A stretch of 64,000 bases of DNA from Candidatus Atribacteria bacterium. Lineage in GTDB: Bacteria > Atribacterota > Phoenicimicrobiia > Phoenicimicrobiales > Stramentimicrobiaceae. Shown one piece after another: positions 47,522 to 56,769 of the stretch. Both the position numbers and the translations under genes were made by a program. Position 1 is the first letter of the stretch. Each line of letters starts with the position of its first letter. The DNA lies in contig JAGYIZ010000002.1 in assembly GCA_018402425.1 (NCBI GenBank), forward strand, positions 1 to 64,000, in the 5' to 3' direction. A model generated the notes under the pieces. It was not told where the DNA came from. It made no database searches and saw only the letters and a program-made list of their open reading frames with translations.

Positions 47522-47950
47522 ATGGAATTTGCAACAGTTAATACTGATAAAGGGAATATAAATATTTCCAGAATGACTATAGAATCATTAATCCATCTGG
47601 TATTAAAGGATATCAAGGGTGTTGTGGTACCCGGAAAGACAAGATTAAGGGAATTAAGCAATAAAATCAAGCAGAGTACACAGGAGAAAAATGAAGGAAC
47701 CCCCCAGGAAATAAAAATTGAAATAAAGCCTGATTCCGTTATCATAAATCTTTTCCTAATTATAAATTATGGTATAAGAATTCCTGATTTAACCTGGGAA
47801 ATACAGGCAAAAGTAAAGGAAAAATTAAAGGAAGTAGCTGGATTGGATATAAACATAATTAATATTCACATAAATGGTATTCGTTATCCTAATAAATATC
47901 AAAATAAAGATAAATTGATAATTCCAGAAATGTTTGTAAAAATATTTTGA
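47522..47950 (+). CDS. Asp23/Gls24 family envelope-stress protein
   Basis: The start ATG 47522 is preferred (AAGGA 6 bp upstream) over TTG 47507. The product of about 142 residues has the alternating strands of the Asp23/DUF322 family ('GNINISRMTIESLIHLVLKD', 'GIRIPDLTWEIQAKVKEKLK', 'LDINIINIHINGIR'). A member of this family between efp and nusB is common in Firmicutes; its exact role is unclear. Confidence 0.8.
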   Translation: MEFATVNTDKGNINISRMTIESLIHLVLKDIKGVVVPGKTRLRELSNKIKQSTQEKNEGTPQEIKIEIKPDSVIINLFLIINYGIRIPDLTWEIQAKVKEKLKEVAGLDINIINIHINGIRYPNKYQNKDKLIIPEMFVKIF

Positions 47951-47995
47951 CGAAATAGAAGAAGATTAATTTGACAAGAAAAAATAGAGGAAGCA

Positions 47996-48418
47996 ATGGG
48001 AAACAGAAGAACATCCAGAGAAATGGCACTCAAAATCCTTTTCCAGGTAGACTTGGTTCACTGTAATGTGGATGATGCTAGCAGCTACACATTTCAGACT
48101 GAACAAATTATGCAGCTCAATGACCCTGATGCCATTATTGATTTTTCTCTGCAATTGGTGAGAGGCGTGCTCAGTAATCTTACTGATATTGATCCTTTGA
48201 TTAGGGAACATGCCAGCCATTGGACAATTGAAAGGATGGCAAATATTGATAGAAATATATTGCGAATTGCCATCTATGAAATTGTTTTTATTGAAAATAT
48301 ACCAAAAAGCGTATCTATTAATGAAGCCGTAGAATTAGCTAAAAAGTATAGCACTGAAGGCTCCTTTGGTTTTGTTAATGGAGTACTGGGGAAAATTGAA
48401 AAAAGCAACCAGTATTAA
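47996..48418 (+). CDS. nusB: Transcription antitermination factor NusB
   Basis: This 140-residue all-helical factor binds boxA RNA with S10 in rRNA antitermination. The pattern 'RRTSREMALKILFQVDL' at the N-terminus, 'ERMANIDRNILRIAIYEIVF' and 'INEAVELAKKYSTEGSFGFV' followed by NGVLGKI is diagnostic. Full length. Confidence 0.93.
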   Translation: MGNRRTSREMALKILFQVDLVHCNVDDASSYTFQTEQIMQLNDPDAIIDFSLQLVRGVLSNLTDIDPLIREHASHWTIERMANIDRNILRIAIYEIVFIENIPKSVSINEAVELAKKYSTEGSFGFVNGVLGKIEKSNQY

Positions 48419-48457
48419 TAATAATGAAATATTTAATGATTCAGATTCAGGTTTAAT

Positions 48458-49687
48458 ATGTCTTCAAACCAATTAAATAAAAAAGTATATTCCGTTAGTA
48501 ATATTACTCGACATATACAGCAACTATTTAATGCGGATCCGCTTTTACGTAATGTAACAATCCTTGGAGAATTAAGCAATTTTAAGTATCACTCATCCGG
48601 CCATATGTATTTTGTATTGAAAGATGACCAATGCCAAATAAGATGTGTCATGTTTCGTGGCAGTAACCTTGGCTTGAGTTTCGACCCCTCTGATGGAATG
48701 GAAGTAAGAGCGACGGGAGATGTCCGTGTTTATGAAAAGAGAGGGGAATACCAGTTTTATGTATTCCAGATGGCCGAGGCGGGTAAGGGAGCACTTTTTG
48801 CGGCCTTTGAAGCTTTAAAAGAAAAGTTGAAAGCGGAAGGATTATTTAAGCAGGAAATCAAGAAAAGTTTACCTAAAATTCCCCGGAAAATAGCCGTAAT
48901 AACCTCACCAACAGGAGCAGCTATAAGAGATATCATTTCTGTTACTTTGCGAAGGTTTCCCAATATTCATATTATAGTAGTTCCCGCTCAGGTTCAAGGT
49001 ACTGAGGCAGCTTCACAAATTGCTAAAAATATTAAATTTCTCAATCTAGCTTTACCTGACCTGGATTTTATTATTATAGGGAGAGGGGGAGGTTCTATTG
49101 AAGAGTTATGGGCTTTTAATGAGGAGATATTAGCTAGGCAAATCTATTCTTCCAGGATTCCTATAGTATCGGCTGTTGGTCATGAAACGGACTTTACTAT
49201 TTCGGATTTTGTAGCAGACCTTCGGGCTCCTACACCCTCCGGAGCAGCCGAAATGACTATTCCGGATAAAGAGAGCCTGCTAATACATCTTGGCTTATTA
49301 AAAGGCAAACTTAACCGCATGATGAATCATATTTTGGAGCTAAAAAGACAGCAATACTTCAATATCGTTGAGAACTTGAAATATCAAAGCCCAAAAAACA
49401 AAATATTGCAACACCTTCAGACCCTTGATGATTTAACTAACCGTTTAAATTTAAATATGAAGCATATTATTGGCATGAATGAAAATTTATTAGCAAAATA
49501 TAAAGAAAAAATAATTACTCTGAGTCCCAAGGCTGTATTGAAGCGAGGATATAGCATTTGTTTCAAAATGCCTAAGAAAATAATTGTAAAGAAAACAGAA
49601 CAAGTGGAAAAAAACAATCTAATTGAAATCATGGTTAGCGATGGTATTATCTCAGCTAATGTCTCAGGAAAGGAGAGTTGTAAATGA
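48458..49687 (+). CDS. xseA: Exodeoxyribonuclease VII large subunit
   Basis: This 409-residue catalytic subunit of ExoVII degrades single-stranded DNA. The N-terminal OB domain ('VTILGELSNFKYHSSGHMYF') is followed by the catalytic core with 'AVITSPTGAAIRDI', 'IIIGRGGGSIEELWAFNEE' and 'PIVSAVGHETDFTISDFVAD' and by a coiled coil that binds the small subunit. The stop overlaps the xseB start (ATGA). Confidence 0.95.
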   Translation: MSSNQLNKKVYSVSNITRHIQQLFNADPLLRNVTILGELSNFKYHSSGHMYFVLKDDQCQIRCVMFRGSNLGLSFDPSDGMEVRATGDVRVYEKRGEYQFYVFQMAEAGKGALFAAFEALKEKLKAEGLFKQEIKKSLPKIPRKIAVITSPTGAAIRDIISVTLRRFPNIHIIVVPAQVQGTEAASQIAKNIKFLNLALPDLDFIIIGRGGGSIEELWAFNEEILARQIYSSRIPIVSAVGHETDFTISDFVADLRAPTPSGAAEMTIPDKESLLIHLGLLKGKLNRMMNHILELKRQQYFNIVENLKYQSPKNKILQHLQTLDDLTNRLNLNMKHIIGMNENLLAKYKEKIITLSPKAVLKRGYSICFKMPKKIIVKKTEQVEKNNLIEIMVSDGIISANVSGKESCK

Positions 49688-49953
49688 ATGATAAGAAGAA
49701 AAAAGTTAAGGAAATATCTTTTGAAGATTCTTTAAAGAAATTAGAAGAAATTGTTGAAGAATTAGAAAAGGGTGAACTAAGCCTGGATGAAGCCTTGAAA
49801 TTATATGAAGAAGGTATGGAATTTTCTGATAAATGTATGGAAAAATTAAATGAATCTAAACAAAAAGTAGAAAAAATAACCAAAGAGGGAAATAATAAAT
49901 ATCACACCGAACCATTTTCCGTGCAGAATAATGAAGAGGATGAAAAAGAATAA
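49684..49953 (+). CDS. xseB: Exodeoxyribonuclease VII small subunit
   Basis: This 89-residue protein has 'SFEDSLKKLEEIVEELEKGE' followed by 'LSLDEALKLYEEGMEF', the standard XseB helices; the C-terminal acidic tail is variable. It is translationally coupled to xseA and immediately abuts the ispA start. Confidence 0.93.
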   Translation: MNDKKKKVKEISFEDSLKKLEEIVEELEKGELSLDEALKLYEEGMEFSDKCMEKLNESKQKVEKITKEGNNKYHTEPFSVQNNEEDEKE

Positions 49954-50814
49954 ATGGAATTAAGTTCCTATATGAAGGAAAAGAAAAGAATTATTGATAG
50001 ATATTTAGAAGAGGAACTTCCTTTGGAAAATCAAAATCCTTCTATTGTGCATAGGTCTATCCGCTATAGTGTTTTAAACGGAGGTAAAAGAATACGTCCC
50101 ATACTTACCATGATGGTTGCTGAGTTATTAGGCCAAGATTATAAAAAAGTATTACCCGCTGCTGCCGGAATTGAACTTATCCATACTTTTTCCCTGGTGC
50201 ATGATGATCTGCCTTGTATGGATGATGATGATTATCGACGTGGAAAATTAACCAATCACAAAGTTTTCGGTGAGGCAATGGCAATTTTAACCGGAGATGC
50301 ACTGTTAGTTATGGGTTTAGATTTTATTTGCCGAAATGCTCAAATAGAAGGTGTGAAAAAAGATTCTGTTGTTGAAGTAGTGCAAAATATTCTGGAAATG
50401 CTTGGAACCCAGAAGATGTTAGGTGGTCAGGTGGATGATATTAGCTGGCATAATCAAAAAAATAATGCTGATTTTATAGAGGATATTTATTCAAGAAAAA
50501 CATCTGCTTTGATTTGTGCATCACTAAAAACCGGGGCTTTGTTACTAAAGGCAAGTAAAAAACAAATTGAAGCCCTGGAAACATATGGTGAAAAGATTGG
50601 ACTGGCTTTTCAAATTATCGATGATATTATTGACTTGCAGGAGGATAAGAAGATTGATGATAAGCCTACTTATCCGGTGATATTCGGGGTAAAAAAATCT
50701 GAAGAAGTTGCACATCAATATTGTAATCAAGCCAAGGAAAGTATTTCTTTATTTGGGGGGAAAGCCCAATTGTTTTATGAATTGGCTGATTTTGTAGTTA
50801 GCCGCAAAAAATAA
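49954..50814 (+). CDS. ispA: Polyprenyl diphosphate synthase (farnesyl/geranylgeranyl type)
   Basis: This 286-residue trans-prenyltransferase condenses isopentenyl diphosphate with allylic diphosphates. The first Asp-rich motif 'LVHDDLPCMDDDDYRRGK' and second motif 'FQIIDDIIDL' are intact. 'GGKRIRPIL' binds IPP. The two residues between the DD pairs and the short length fit farnesyl/geranylgeranyl products in the ispA branch. The ATG directly follows the xseB stop. Confidence 0.9.
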   Translation: MELSSYMKEKKRIIDRYLEEELPLENQNPSIVHRSIRYSVLNGGKRIRPILTMMVAELLGQDYKKVLPAAAGIELIHTFSLVHDDLPCMDDDDYRRGKLTNHKVFGEAMAILTGDALLVMGLDFICRNAQIEGVKKDSVVEVVQNILEMLGTQKMLGGQVDDISWHNQKNNADFIEDIYSRKTSALICASLKTGALLLKASKKQIEALETYGEKIGLAFQIIDDIIDLQEDKKIDDKPTYPVIFGVKKSEEVAHQYCNQAKESISLFGGKAQLFYELADFVVSRKK

Positions 50815-50880
50815 AAATATTATCTTTTTAAGAAAGATTGAAAGAATTACATTGTAAATATTCATTGAACGGGAGGAAAC

Positions 50881-51590
50881 ATGCTAAGATCTTTTAATCG
50901 TAAATATGACCAGATTAGACCGATTACTGTAACTCGTAATTATATAAAATATTCTGAGGGTTCGGTATTAATTGAAATGGGTGATACCAAAAGCACTGTC
51001 TGTACACGGCAAGCGTGTAGAAGAGAAGGTACCTCTTTTTGAGGGGTCCAAATGGATTACCGCTGAATACTCCATGCGATACTCAGGCAAAACCAGATTC
51101 GTAATATGCGAGATTCCGTTAAAGGGAAAATAAATGGTAGAGCTCAGGAAATTCAGCGACTGGTCGGCCGTTCTTTAAGAGCTGTAACCGATCTGGATAT
51201 ACTTGGTCCGAGGATGATTTGGCTTGATTGTGATGTGATTCAGGCAGATGGCGGAACCAGGACTACTCAACGCAGGTCTTTATTAAGCAAGTGACAGATG
51301 CCATAAAATATTTAAAATCTGAAAAGAAAATTGAAAAATTCCTGTTAAACATTATCTTGCTGCTACAAGCGTAGGGATTGTTGATGGTGAAATGCTACTC
51401 GATCTTGAGTTTAAAGAAGACAGCTGCGCACAGGTTGATATGAATATAGTAATGACCGAGAGGCAGGAAGTTGTTGAAATACAGGGGACTGCAGAAGACC
51501 GTCCTTTCTCTATGCGAAATCTAACCAATAAGATTAGAATTAATTGAACCTCAATCACAGGTTGTTGAAGAAAAGAAATCATCGGGGAGT
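50881..51590 (+). pseudogene. rph: RNase PH, frameshifted
   Basis: A GGGAGGAAAC site precedes the ATG. The first 42 residues ('[20 protein letters not shown]', '[10 protein letters not shown]') match RNase PH. Then, across shifts, come '[10 protein letters not shown]', a W-I-T-A-E-Y-S-M-R equivalent, '[20 protein letters not shown]' and '[14 protein letters not shown]' (catalytic region, near 51225-51265). Near 51360 a '[14 protein letters not shown]'-like stretch is readable with one shift. At least five indels. RNase PH trims tRNA 3' ends. The gene order rph-rdgB is normal, so sequence error is as likely as decay. Confidence 0.8.
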
Positions 51591-51591
51591 T

Positions 51592-52137
51592 ATGTTAAAA
51601 TTAGTTCTGCTACTCGTAAGAGGGAAAAATAAAAGAGACAAGCATAAACTAAAGAATATCCTGTTATTGTTGAGGCCCATCACGATTATCCCGAGATTCC
51701 GGAAATTGAGGAAATCGGCAAAACATTTGCTGAAAATGCTTCAATAAAGGCAAAAACAGTTGCAAAATGGACAAAATTGCCTGCTCTGGCCGATGATTCT
51801 GGCCTGGAGATTGATTTTCATTGGGAAACCGAATCTATTCCTCCAGATGGGGAAGAAACAGACCAGGAAAGAATAAAAAAGTTCTTGATACTCTTCAAAA
51901 TACAAAAAGTGAGCAAAGAGAGGCTCGTTTTGTATAAGTATGAGCTGGCTCTACCTGGACAGGGAAACTACAAAACAAAAGGAATATGTTCAGGCAGAAT
52001 CACTCTTACGCCGAAAGGAGCTGAAGGATTTGGCTATGACCCTATTTTTATTCCCGATGGTTATGACCAGATTGTTGAATGGAAAGAATGGTTAAAACAG
52101 GATAAGTCATCGCGCTGTTGCTCTGAAAAATGATTAA
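51592..52137 (+). pseudogene. rdgB: RdgB/HAM1-type XTP/dITP pyrophosphatase, frameshifted
   Basis: ATG 51592 opens 'MLKLVL' and after shifts gives text equal to N-K-x-K-x-H-K-L-K-N-I-L, then 'IEEIGKTFAENASIKAKTVA' and 'LPALADDSGLEIDF' (51680-51820), the family's LADDSGLEVDAL motif. Later 'GFGYDPIFIPDGY' is in frame, and a final shift gives 'ISHRAVALKND' with a stop at 52137. The enzyme cleans non-canonical purine nucleotides. Three or more indels. Confidence 0.8.
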
Positions 52138-52266
52138 GATTATTGTTGAACATTTCAAACTTAGCAATGAACATAAATTATTTTATTAAAACCATTTATT
52201 CTTTATAGATATTTTTCTTTATACTAGTACTATCTGTTTCATAGGAAAATAAGAAAGAGAACTTTG

Positions 52267-52295
52267 TTGACTTCTCTAATGATATACTATATAAT
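52267..52295 (+). promoter_or_regulatory. Promoter of the tRNA cluster
   Basis: TTGACT (52267-52272) and TATAAT (52290-52295) with an ideal 17-bp spacer, 10 bp before the tRNA-Pro. Confidence 0.8.
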
Positions 52296-52305
52296 ACTCT
52301 TGTTT

Positions 52306-52383
52306 CGGGGTGTAGCGCAGTTTGGTTAGCGCACCTGCTTTGGGAGCAGGGGGCCGGAGGTTCAAATCCTCTCACCCCGACCA
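52306..52383 (+). tRNA. tRNA-Pro (TGG)
   Basis: The acceptor CGGGGTG pairs with CACCCCG, the anticodon loop TTTGGGA carries TGG, the TPsiC arm has GGTTCAAATCC, and CCA is encoded. It is the first of seven tRNAs on the plus strand. Confidence 0.95.
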
Positions 52384-52386
52384 TGA

Positions 52387-52462
52387 GCGGGAATAGCTCA
52401 GTTGGTAGAGCACTAGCCTTCCAAGCTGGTTGTCGCGGGTTCGAGACCCGTTTCCCGCTCCA
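52387..52462 (+). tRNA. tRNA-Gly (TCC)
   Basis: The acceptor GCGGGAA pairs with TTCCCGC. The anticodon loop CTTCCAA carries TCC. The T arm is GCGGGTTCGAGACCCGT. Discriminator T and encoded CCA. Confidence 0.95.
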
Positions 52463-52482
52463 TATTTTGAAAATTTATAACT

Positions 52483-52560
52483 GCGCCTGTAGCTCAATTA
52501 GGATAGAGCAACGGACTTCTAATCCGTAGGCTGGGGGTTCGACTCCCTCCGGGCGCGCCA
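52483..52560 (+). tRNA. tRNA-Arg (TCT)
   Basis: The acceptor GCGCCTG pairs with CGGGCGC (one G-U). The stem ACGGA/TCCGT encloses CTTCTAA with anticodon TCT. The T arm has GGGTTCGACTCCC. CCA is encoded. Confidence 0.95.
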
Positions 52561-52583
52561 TGAATAGTGTTGTAAGCGTACTT

Positions 52584-52662
52584 GGTGGGCGTAGCTCAGT
52601 CAGGTTAGAGCCCTGGATTGTGGCTCCAGTGGTCATGGGTTCAAATCCCATCGCTCACCCCA
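52584..52662 (+). tRNA. tRNA-His (GTG)
   Basis: An extra 5' G opposite C73 is the tRNA-His identity element. The anticodon stem CTGGA/TCCAG encloses TTGTGGC with GTG. The T arm has GGGTTCAAATCCC. CCA is encoded. Confidence 0.95.
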
Positions 52663-52668
52663 TTTTGA

Positions 52669-52742
52669 GCGCTCGTAGCTCAACTGGACAGAGCTGTGGA
52701 CTTCGGATCCAAGGGCTGGGGGTTCGACTCCCTCCGAGCGCG
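52669..52742 (+). tRNA. tRNA-Arg (TCG)
   Basis: The acceptor GCGCTCG pairs with CGAGCGC. Anticodon loop CTTCGGA gives TCG. The anticodon stem has one mismatch at its outer pair (GTGGA/TCCAA). CCA is not encoded (cct follows), unlike the neighbours, so it needs a CCA-adding enzyme. Confidence 0.9.
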
Positions 52743-52754
52743 CCTAAATAGAGT

Positions 52755-52887
52755 TTTCAGGGGAGACTTCCCCTGAACATATTCTGGCTACTACCAGAAG
52801 ATATCTTGTAAAGTTTAAGTTTTTGAATTAGTTTTTGAAGTATTCTTTGAGGGGTTTCAGGGGAGACTTCCCCTGAACATATTCTGG
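52755..52887. repeat. Direct pair of 33-bp repeats with hairpin
   Basis: 'tttcaggggagacttcccct' plus gaacatattctgg occurs at 52755-52787 and, identically, at 52855-52887. Each contains a 9-bp stem (TTCAGGGGA / TCCCCTGAA, 4-base loop). The second copy runs into the first two bases of tRNA-Lys. It could be a processing signal or the scar of a duplication. Confidence 0.85.
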
Positions 52888-52961
52888 GCCGTTAGCTCAG
52901 TTGGTAGAGCACCTGACTTTTAATCAGGGTGTCACAGGTTCGATACCTGTACGGCCCACCA
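52886..52961 (+). tRNA. tRNA-Lys (TTT)
   Basis: The acceptor GGGCCGT pairs with ACGGCCC. The anticodon stem CCTGA/TCAGG encloses CTTTTAA with TTT. The T arm has CAGGTTCGATACCTG. CCA is encoded. Confidence 0.95.
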
Positions 52962-52978
52962 ATTTTAATAAGAAACCT

Positions 52979-53063
52979 GCGAGGGTGGTGGAATTGGTAG
53001 ACACGCTGGATTTAGGATCCAGTGGGTAACTCCATGCGGGTTCGAGTCCCGCCTCTCGCACCA
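52979..53063 (+). tRNA. tRNA-Leu (TAG)
   Basis: This is a class II tRNA with a long variable arm (tgggtaactcca). The acceptor GCGAGGG pairs with CTCTCGC. The anticodon stem CTGGA/TCCAG encloses TTTAGGA with TAG. CCA is encoded. Confidence 0.95.
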
Positions 53064-53161
53064 GATAATAAAAAATGTGATAATACACAAGGAAAACAAA
53101 AAATTAAAAACATTCAAAATAATATTTTATAAAAGGAAAAAATGATAGTGCAAAAAATCTG

Positions 53162-53184
53162 CCGCAAAGAACATTTGCGGTTTT
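53162..53184 (+). terminator. Intrinsic terminator after the tRNA cluster
   Basis: CCGCAAA / TTTGCGG with a 5-base loop, followed by TTTT. Lies 100 bp after tRNA-Leu and 41 bp before the trigger factor start. Confidence 0.7.
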
Positions 53185-53224
53185 ATTGTGATTGAGCAAA
53201 TATCCGTGGAGGTAGAATAAAAAT

Positions 53225-54519
53225 ATGATTCATATTGAAAAAGGTAAGAAAGAAAACAATAAAATAGAAATTAAAGTAACCGTTGAGCATGATCAGGTTC
53301 AGCAGGAGTTTAACAATATTTACCATGAACTGTCTCAAAAAGTAAAAATACCGGGATTCCGAACAGGTCGTATTCCAACTAATATATTGGAAATGAATTT
53401 GGGTAAAGAATATATTAATCATCAAGTTGCTGAAAAACTCATTAAAGAAACTTATCTTGAAGCAATAGACCAGAGTAAACTTGACCCAATTGATGTACCC
53501 AAAATTGACCTGGTGCAGATTGATAAAGAGAAACCATTCATCTATAAAATGAATTTAGAAGTAAAACCTGATATTGAAATACCCAAATTGAGTGATATAG
53601 TAATTGAAAAGAAAATAGCAAAAGTTACCGAGAAAGAGATAAACGAAGATTTGGAAAGAATCAGGGAAAGCCATGGAAAATTAAAAGAGGTTTCCGATAG
53701 AGAATCTAAAATGGGTGATTTTTTAGTTATTGATTATGATACCTTTGTTGATGATAAACCAATTCTGATGGTGCAAAAGGAAAACAAATGATTCAGCTGG
53801 GAGATAAAATTCCAAAGGAGTTTAATGAAAATTTAGTTGGTTTAAAGCCTGGGGATGAAAAAGAAATAAAAATGAAAGTTCCGGAAGACGTGAATGATAA
53901 GAAAGTTGCCGGGAAAGAAATAACATATCTGATTAAATTGGCTGATATAAAAGAAAAAGAACTTCCACCTTTAGATGATGAATTTGCCAAAATTTCAGGT
54001 GATTATAAGAACCTGGAGGAATTGAAGAAACACATTAACAAACAACTAACTGAGAAAGCAAAATATCAGGCGGAAAGTGAATTCAATGAAAATTTGATGG
54101 AAAAAATAGCAGAAAAATGTGATTTTGCAGTACCTGAAGTTTTGATTGATAAACAGGTAGAAAATATGATGAGTAATCTGCAAGAAGATTTAAAGAATAG
54201 AAACATGAGCATGGAAGACTATTACAAAATGATTAAAGCCGACGAAGCTAAGGTAAAGAAAGAGTATCGGCCTTTGGCAGAAAAGCAGATTAAAAAGGAA
54301 TTGGTTCTTGACAAAATAATTCAAGATGATAAAATAACTGCCACTGAAGAAGATGTCAATAAAAAAATTGAAGAAATTGCCGAAAGCACCAACCAAAAGC
54401 CGTTGAAAGTAAGGGCAATGTTTGAAAAAAATAAAACATTAGATAATATAAAAGAGCAGATTAAAAGAGAAAAAGTAATTGAAATATTATCCAAACAAGT
54501 TAAGGTTAATGAAAAATAA
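53225..54519 (+). pseudogene. tig: Trigger factor, single frameshift
   Basis: The ribosome-binding domain ('FRTGRIPTNILEMNLGKEYI', carrying the G-F-R-x-G-x-x-P signature) lies in 53225-53763. One missing or extra base near 53763 then throws the frame. From there 'DGAKGKQMIQLGDKIPKEFN', the FKBP-like domain, and the C-terminal chaperone domain continue to 54519. With that one change the protein is about 431 residues, normal length. Trigger factor folds nascent chains. Neighbours clpP and clpX are intact and in the standard order, so the break is probably a sequence error. Confidence 0.85.
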
Positions 54520-54534
54520 AGGAGGTCCTTTACT

Positions 54535-55119
54535 ATGAATTTAGTACCAATTGTAGTGGAAAAAACTCCTCAGGGAGAAAGATCCTATGATATATATTCG
54601 CGTTTATTAAAAGAGAGAATAATATTTTTGGGAACAGAAATTGATGACCAGGCTGCTAATATTATTATTGCTCAATTACTGTTTTTGGAAGCAAATGAAC
54701 CGGAAAAAGATATATTTATCTATATAAACAGTCCTGGTGGTTCGGTTAGTTCAACCATTGCCATCTATGATACTATTCAATATATAAAATCTGATGTATC
54801 AACCATTTGTATTGGCATGGCTGCCAGCGGAGCTGCTTTGATTCTTGCCTCCGGTGCAAAAGGGAAACGGTCTTCTTTGCCTAATTCCAGAATTATGTTA
54901 CATCAACCGTTAGGCGGAGCTCAGGGTCAGGTTTCTGATATAGAAATTCAGACCAAGGAATTACTAAGAATTAAGAAAAAAATCAATGAGATTTTAACTT
55001 ATCACACTAATCAGCCATTAGAGAGAATAGAAAAAGATACTGACCGGGACTTTTTTATGACCGGTGATGAGGCAAAAACATATGGCGTTGTTGATGAAGT
55101 GATTAGGAAGCGTGTTTGA
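54535..55119 (+). CDS. clpP: ATP-dependent Clp protease proteolytic subunit
   Basis: This 194-residue serine protease subunit has catalytic Ser in '[15 protein letters not shown]', His in '[10 protein letters not shown]' and Asp in '[20 protein letters not shown]'. It forms the tetradecamer served by ClpX. AAGGAGGTCC precedes the ATG. Confidence 0.96.
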   Translation: MNLVPIVVEKTPQGERSYDIYSRLLKERIIFLGTEIDDQAANIIIAQLLFLEANEPEKDIFIYINSPGGSVSSTIAIYDTIQYIKSDVSTICIGMAASGAALILASGAKGKRSSLPNSRIMLHQPLGGAQGQVSDIEIQTKELLRIKKKINEILTYHTNQPLERIEKDTDRDFFMTGDEAKTYGVVDEVIRKRV

Positions 55120-55149
55120 TTTTTAAAAAAATAGATTGAGGTGTTTTAA

Positions 55150-56427
55150 ATGAAATGTTCATTTTGCGGGAAAGACCAAAGTGAAGTCAAAAAAATTGTT
55201 TCAGGTCCTAATGGGGTCAATATCTGCAGTGAATGCATTCAAGTTTGCAGTTATATCCTGAAGGAGGACAAAAAAAAGAAAAGTGATGAACATTTTTCTA
55301 TAAAGAATATTCCTATTCCTGAAGAGATTAAAAAATATCTTGACCAATATGTTATTGGACAGGAAAAAGCCAAGAAGATTCTTTCTGTTGCAGTTTATAA
55401 CCATTATCAGAGAATTAAGAATAATCTTTCCGGGGGTCAAGTTGGTAAAAATTCTAAAAAATCTGATGATTTTGTCGAAATGGAGAAGAGTAATATCCTT
55501 TTATTAGGACCAAGTGGCTGTGGTAAAACTCTTTTAGCCCGAACATTGGCAAAAAAACTTGAGGTTCCTTTTGCTATTGCAGATGCCACTACTCTAACTG
55601 AGGCAGGATACGTCGGTGATGATGTGGAGAATGTTCTATTAAAGTTATATCATGCTGCAGATGAAGATCTCGATAAAGCTCAAAATGGGATAATATATAT
55701 TGATGAAATAGATAAAATAGCTCGTAAATCAGAGAACCCTTCTATTACCCGAGACGTTTCCGGAGAAGGGGTTCAGCAGGCGTTGCTAAAAATTATAGAA
55801 GGCACTGTTTCCAGTATGCCCATGCAAGGGGGTAGAAAACATCCCCATCAAAAGAATATTGAGATTGATACTTCCCAGATACTTTTTATCTGTGGAGGTT
55901 CGTTTGAAGGATTAGAAAATATTATCAAGAGTAGAATGCAGGCTCACCAAATCGGTTTTAATGCCGACATTTATGGTGATGGTAGTAGATATAGTAATAT
56001 TAAATCAATCCTTCCCAGTGTACTGCCGGAAGATTTAATAAAATTCGGGTTAATTCCTGAATTGGTCGGACGCCTGACAATTATTTCAACTATTAACAAT
56101 CTCGAAAAGGAAGCACTGGTAGATATCCTGACTAAACCGAAAAATGCAGTTACTCTGCAGTATCAACGGATATTGCGTAACCAGGGAGTCGAGCTGAAAT
56201 TTACACGTCCAGCTTTAGAAGCAGTAGCAAAGAAAGCATTGAGCAGAAAGACAGGTGCTAGAGGACTAAGGTCAATTATCGAGGAATCAATGCTGGATAT
56301 CATGTATCAGATTCCCTCACTGAAGAATATCAAAGGATGTACTATTACCAAAAAAGTTATTGAAGATAATGAAATTCCAATATTAATTGAAGATAATAAT
56401 ACTAAGAAAGAAAGAGAAACTGCCTGA
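55150..56427 (+). CDS. clpX: ATP-dependent Clp protease ATPase subunit ClpX
   Basis: This 425-residue unfoldase has an N-terminal zinc-binding domain ('CSFCGKDQ' and 'ICSECIQVC'), Walker A '[17 protein letters not shown]', Walker B '[16 protein letters not shown]', pore loop '[16 protein letters not shown]' and sensor 2 'TGARGLRSI'. The last codons lie in the left arm of a long hairpin that can act as a transcript end. Confidence 0.96.
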   Translation: MKCSFCGKDQSEVKKIVSGPNGVNICSECIQVCSYILKEDKKKKSDEHFSIKNIPIPEEIKKYLDQYVIGQEKAKKILSVAVYNHYQRIKNNLSGGQVGKNSKKSDDFVEMEKSNILLLGPSGCGKTLLARTLAKKLEVPFAIADATTLTEAGYVGDDVENVLLKLYHAADEDLDKAQNGIIYIDEIDKIARKSENPSITRDVSGEGVQQALLKIIEGTVSSMPMQGGRKHPHQKNIEIDTSQILFICGGSFEGLENIIKSRMQAHQIGFNADIYGDGSRYSNIKSILPSVLPEDLIKFGLIPELVGRLTIISTINNLEKEALVDILTKPKNAVTLQYQRILRNQGVELKFTRPALEAVAKKALSRKTGARGLRSIIEESMLDIMYQIPSLKNIKGCTITKKVIEDNEIPILIEDNNTKKERETA

Positions 56428-56448
56428 CACAGGCAATTTCTCTTTCTT
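56408..56448. terminator. Long hairpin at the end of clpX
   Basis: aagaaagagaaa-c-tgcctg (56408-56426) pairs with caggca-a-tttctctttctt (56430-56448), an almost perfect 19-bp stem with a 3-base loop. It includes the clpX stop codon. A T-rich right arm helps termination, but the T run is inside the stem. The valS promoter -35 box overlaps its right end. Confidence 0.65.
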
Positions 56449-56475
56449 GACATCTTGACACAAACATTGTAACAT
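56447..56475 (+). promoter_or_regulatory. Probable promoter of the valS T-box transcript
   Basis: TTGACA (56447-56452) and TAACAT (56470-56475) with a 17-bp spacer. A second TTGACA at 56455 has no better partner. Confidence 0.5.
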
Positions 56476-56481
56476 ATCACC

Positions 56482-56713
56482 AGTATTAAATAACTTGGCA
56501 ATGAAGGGATTTAGTAAATATTAATCTGATAAATTCAGTTTATATTGAATGTCCTCCCTGAGCCTTTTCCCGAAATATAAAAGTAAGTTTTATCGGTTGT
56601 ACCGTTAACACTATATTGAGAGCCTGTTCTTATCATGTGATTACCAGAGAACAGGAATTAAGGTGGTACCGCGAACCCTTTCCGTCCTTAAAAAGGATGA
56701 AAAGGGTTTTTTT
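56482..56713 (+). ncRNA. T-box riboswitch of valS
   Basis: The conserved T-box sequence aaggtggtaccgcg is at 56660-56673, directly followed by a terminator hairpin (aaccctttccgtcctt / aaggatgaaaagggtt, then T7). Upstream, gcctgttct / agaacagg (about 56627-56654) is the stem III equivalent. The leader of about 230 nt fits a T-box that senses uncharged tRNA-Val. I could not assign the specifier codon by eye. The valS gene starts 57 bp later. Confidence 0.9.
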
Positions 56714-56769
56714 ATGAAAACATTCTCATAATTTTACTAAAACAAAAAGAAGATACAGGAGAATATAGT

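Noticed and set aside
52196-52751. Open frames of about 60 codons over the tRNA cluster on both strands
   Set aside because: They read through tRNA-Pro to tRNA-Arg genes, which are well supported by cloverleaf structure.
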